DNA from: Neisseriaceae bacterium
GTDB taxonomy: Bacteria; Pseudomonadota; Gammaproteobacteria; Burkholderiales; UBA11063
DNA: 5,567 bases
Direction: 5' to 3'
NCBI GenBank assembly: GCA_947454215.1
Contig: CANGJN010000055.1
Span: 1 to 5,567 of the forward strand
The position numbers and the translations under genes are program-made. The notes below the pieces were generated by a model. It was not told where the DNA came from, searched no databases, and saw only the letters and a program-made list of their open reading frames with translations. Shown here in pieces: positions 5,257 to 5,567 of this stretch. Position 1 is the stretch's first letter. Each line of letters starts with the position of its first letter.

Positions 5257-5567
5257 AAAGTAGATAATTATATAAAAAATGACTAATGTAAAAAAATTAA
5301 CCAATTGGTTTACTTTAATATTATTTTTTTTAATAATATTACTTATGGTACCAGAAGTTTAAATAATTTATTGATTTGTATGAAGTGTTCATCCTATATT
5401 AAATAATAAATATAAAAATAATAGTTGAAATAGGGTTGTTAAAATATAATAAGGTCATATTATATCATAAGTTTTTAAGATTGTAAAGTTATTAGAGATA
5501 ATTTAACTTTCAATTTTTAAGCTTTTTATTTATAAATAATAGCAGGATTTTAATTTTAAAATTATTG
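5257..5567. other. Gene-free AT-rich region with small palindromes
   Basis: No reading frame of useful length, tRNA or clear terminator is seen here. It contains a 12-base palindrome AACCAATTGGTT (5299-5310), an AT-only hairpin with 10-base arms TAATATTATT (5316-5325) and AATAATATTA (5332-5341), and a 14-base palindrome TAATTTTAAAATTA (5551-5564). These could be regulator sites or merely composition. A possible plus-strand promoter TTGTTA-16-TATTAT (5436-5463) would read out of the right end toward a gene beyond the window. Confidence 0.4.
5436..5463 (+). promoter_or_regulatory. Weak candidate promoter reading out of the window
   Basis: TTGTTA (5436-5441) and TATTAT (5458-5463) are 16 bases apart and would drive transcription to the right. 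Each box deviates from consensus, and the surrounding DNA is nearly all A/T, so this is only a possibility. It would make the region between 5146 and 5567 a divergent promoter region. Confidence 0.25.

Noticed and set aside
5316..5341. AT-only hairpin as a terminator
   Set aside because: The stem has no G-C pairs and no T run follows it on either strand; the T run is in the loop.
5146..5567. Origin of transfer or replication origin in the gene-free right end
   Set aside because: AT-rich palindromes are present, but there are no iterons, no nick-site motif I can recognise and no relaxase or replication gene nearby.

Overview
The window is about three quarters A+T and carries one tightly packed plus-strand operon for a P-type (IncP Trb-like) conjugative type IV secretion system. 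After it come a 220-base intergenic region with unusual structure, one minus-strand gene for an exported protein, and about 420 bases of gene-free AT-rich DNA. The Trb gene set, Gram-negative style signal peptide (ANA cleavage site) and extreme AT bias suggest a conjugative plasmid or integrative conjugative element in a low-GC proteobacterium. The genus cannot be fixed from this window.

Layout, bases 1-4382, plus strand: the C-terminal end of a TrbJ/VirB5-like protein (cut by the window edge); TrbL/VirB6 inner-membrane channel protein; TrbB/VirB11 traffic ATPase with an unusually long N-terminal half; TrbN/VirB1 lytic transglycosylase; TraF S26-type pilin-maturation peptidase; a short single-stranded DNA-binding protein; and a small conserved mobile-element protein. 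Stop and start codons overlap or lie 2-19 bases apart throughout, so this is probably one transcript entering from upstream. Together these proteins would assemble the secretion channel (TrbJ, TrbL), power it (TrbB), open the peptidoglycan (TrbN), mature the pilin (TraF) and protect or coat transferred single-stranded DNA (SSB). The gene order is shuffled relative to RP4, and no trbK lies between trbJ and trbL.

The most interesting part is bases 4383-4602, between the operon and the convergent minus-strand gene. At 4477-4505 there is one 29-base unit with the architecture of a type I-E CRISPR repeat (9-base 5' part ending CCCC, 8-base stem/loop core, GGGG, 8-base 3' part). No second copy and no cas gene are visible. 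It is the only GC-rich patch in this region and lies almost exactly at the centre of a 14/15-match inverted repeat (4399-4413 and 4561-4575). Solitary repeat units of this kind on phages and plasmids are known to act as RNA anti-CRISPRs (Racr), so this is a candidate RNA anti-CRISPR, possibly inside a small MITE-like cassette.

The right end (4603-5567) has one unrecognised secreted protein on the minus strand, with a plausible promoter and an operator-like palindrome, then non-coding AT-rich DNA.
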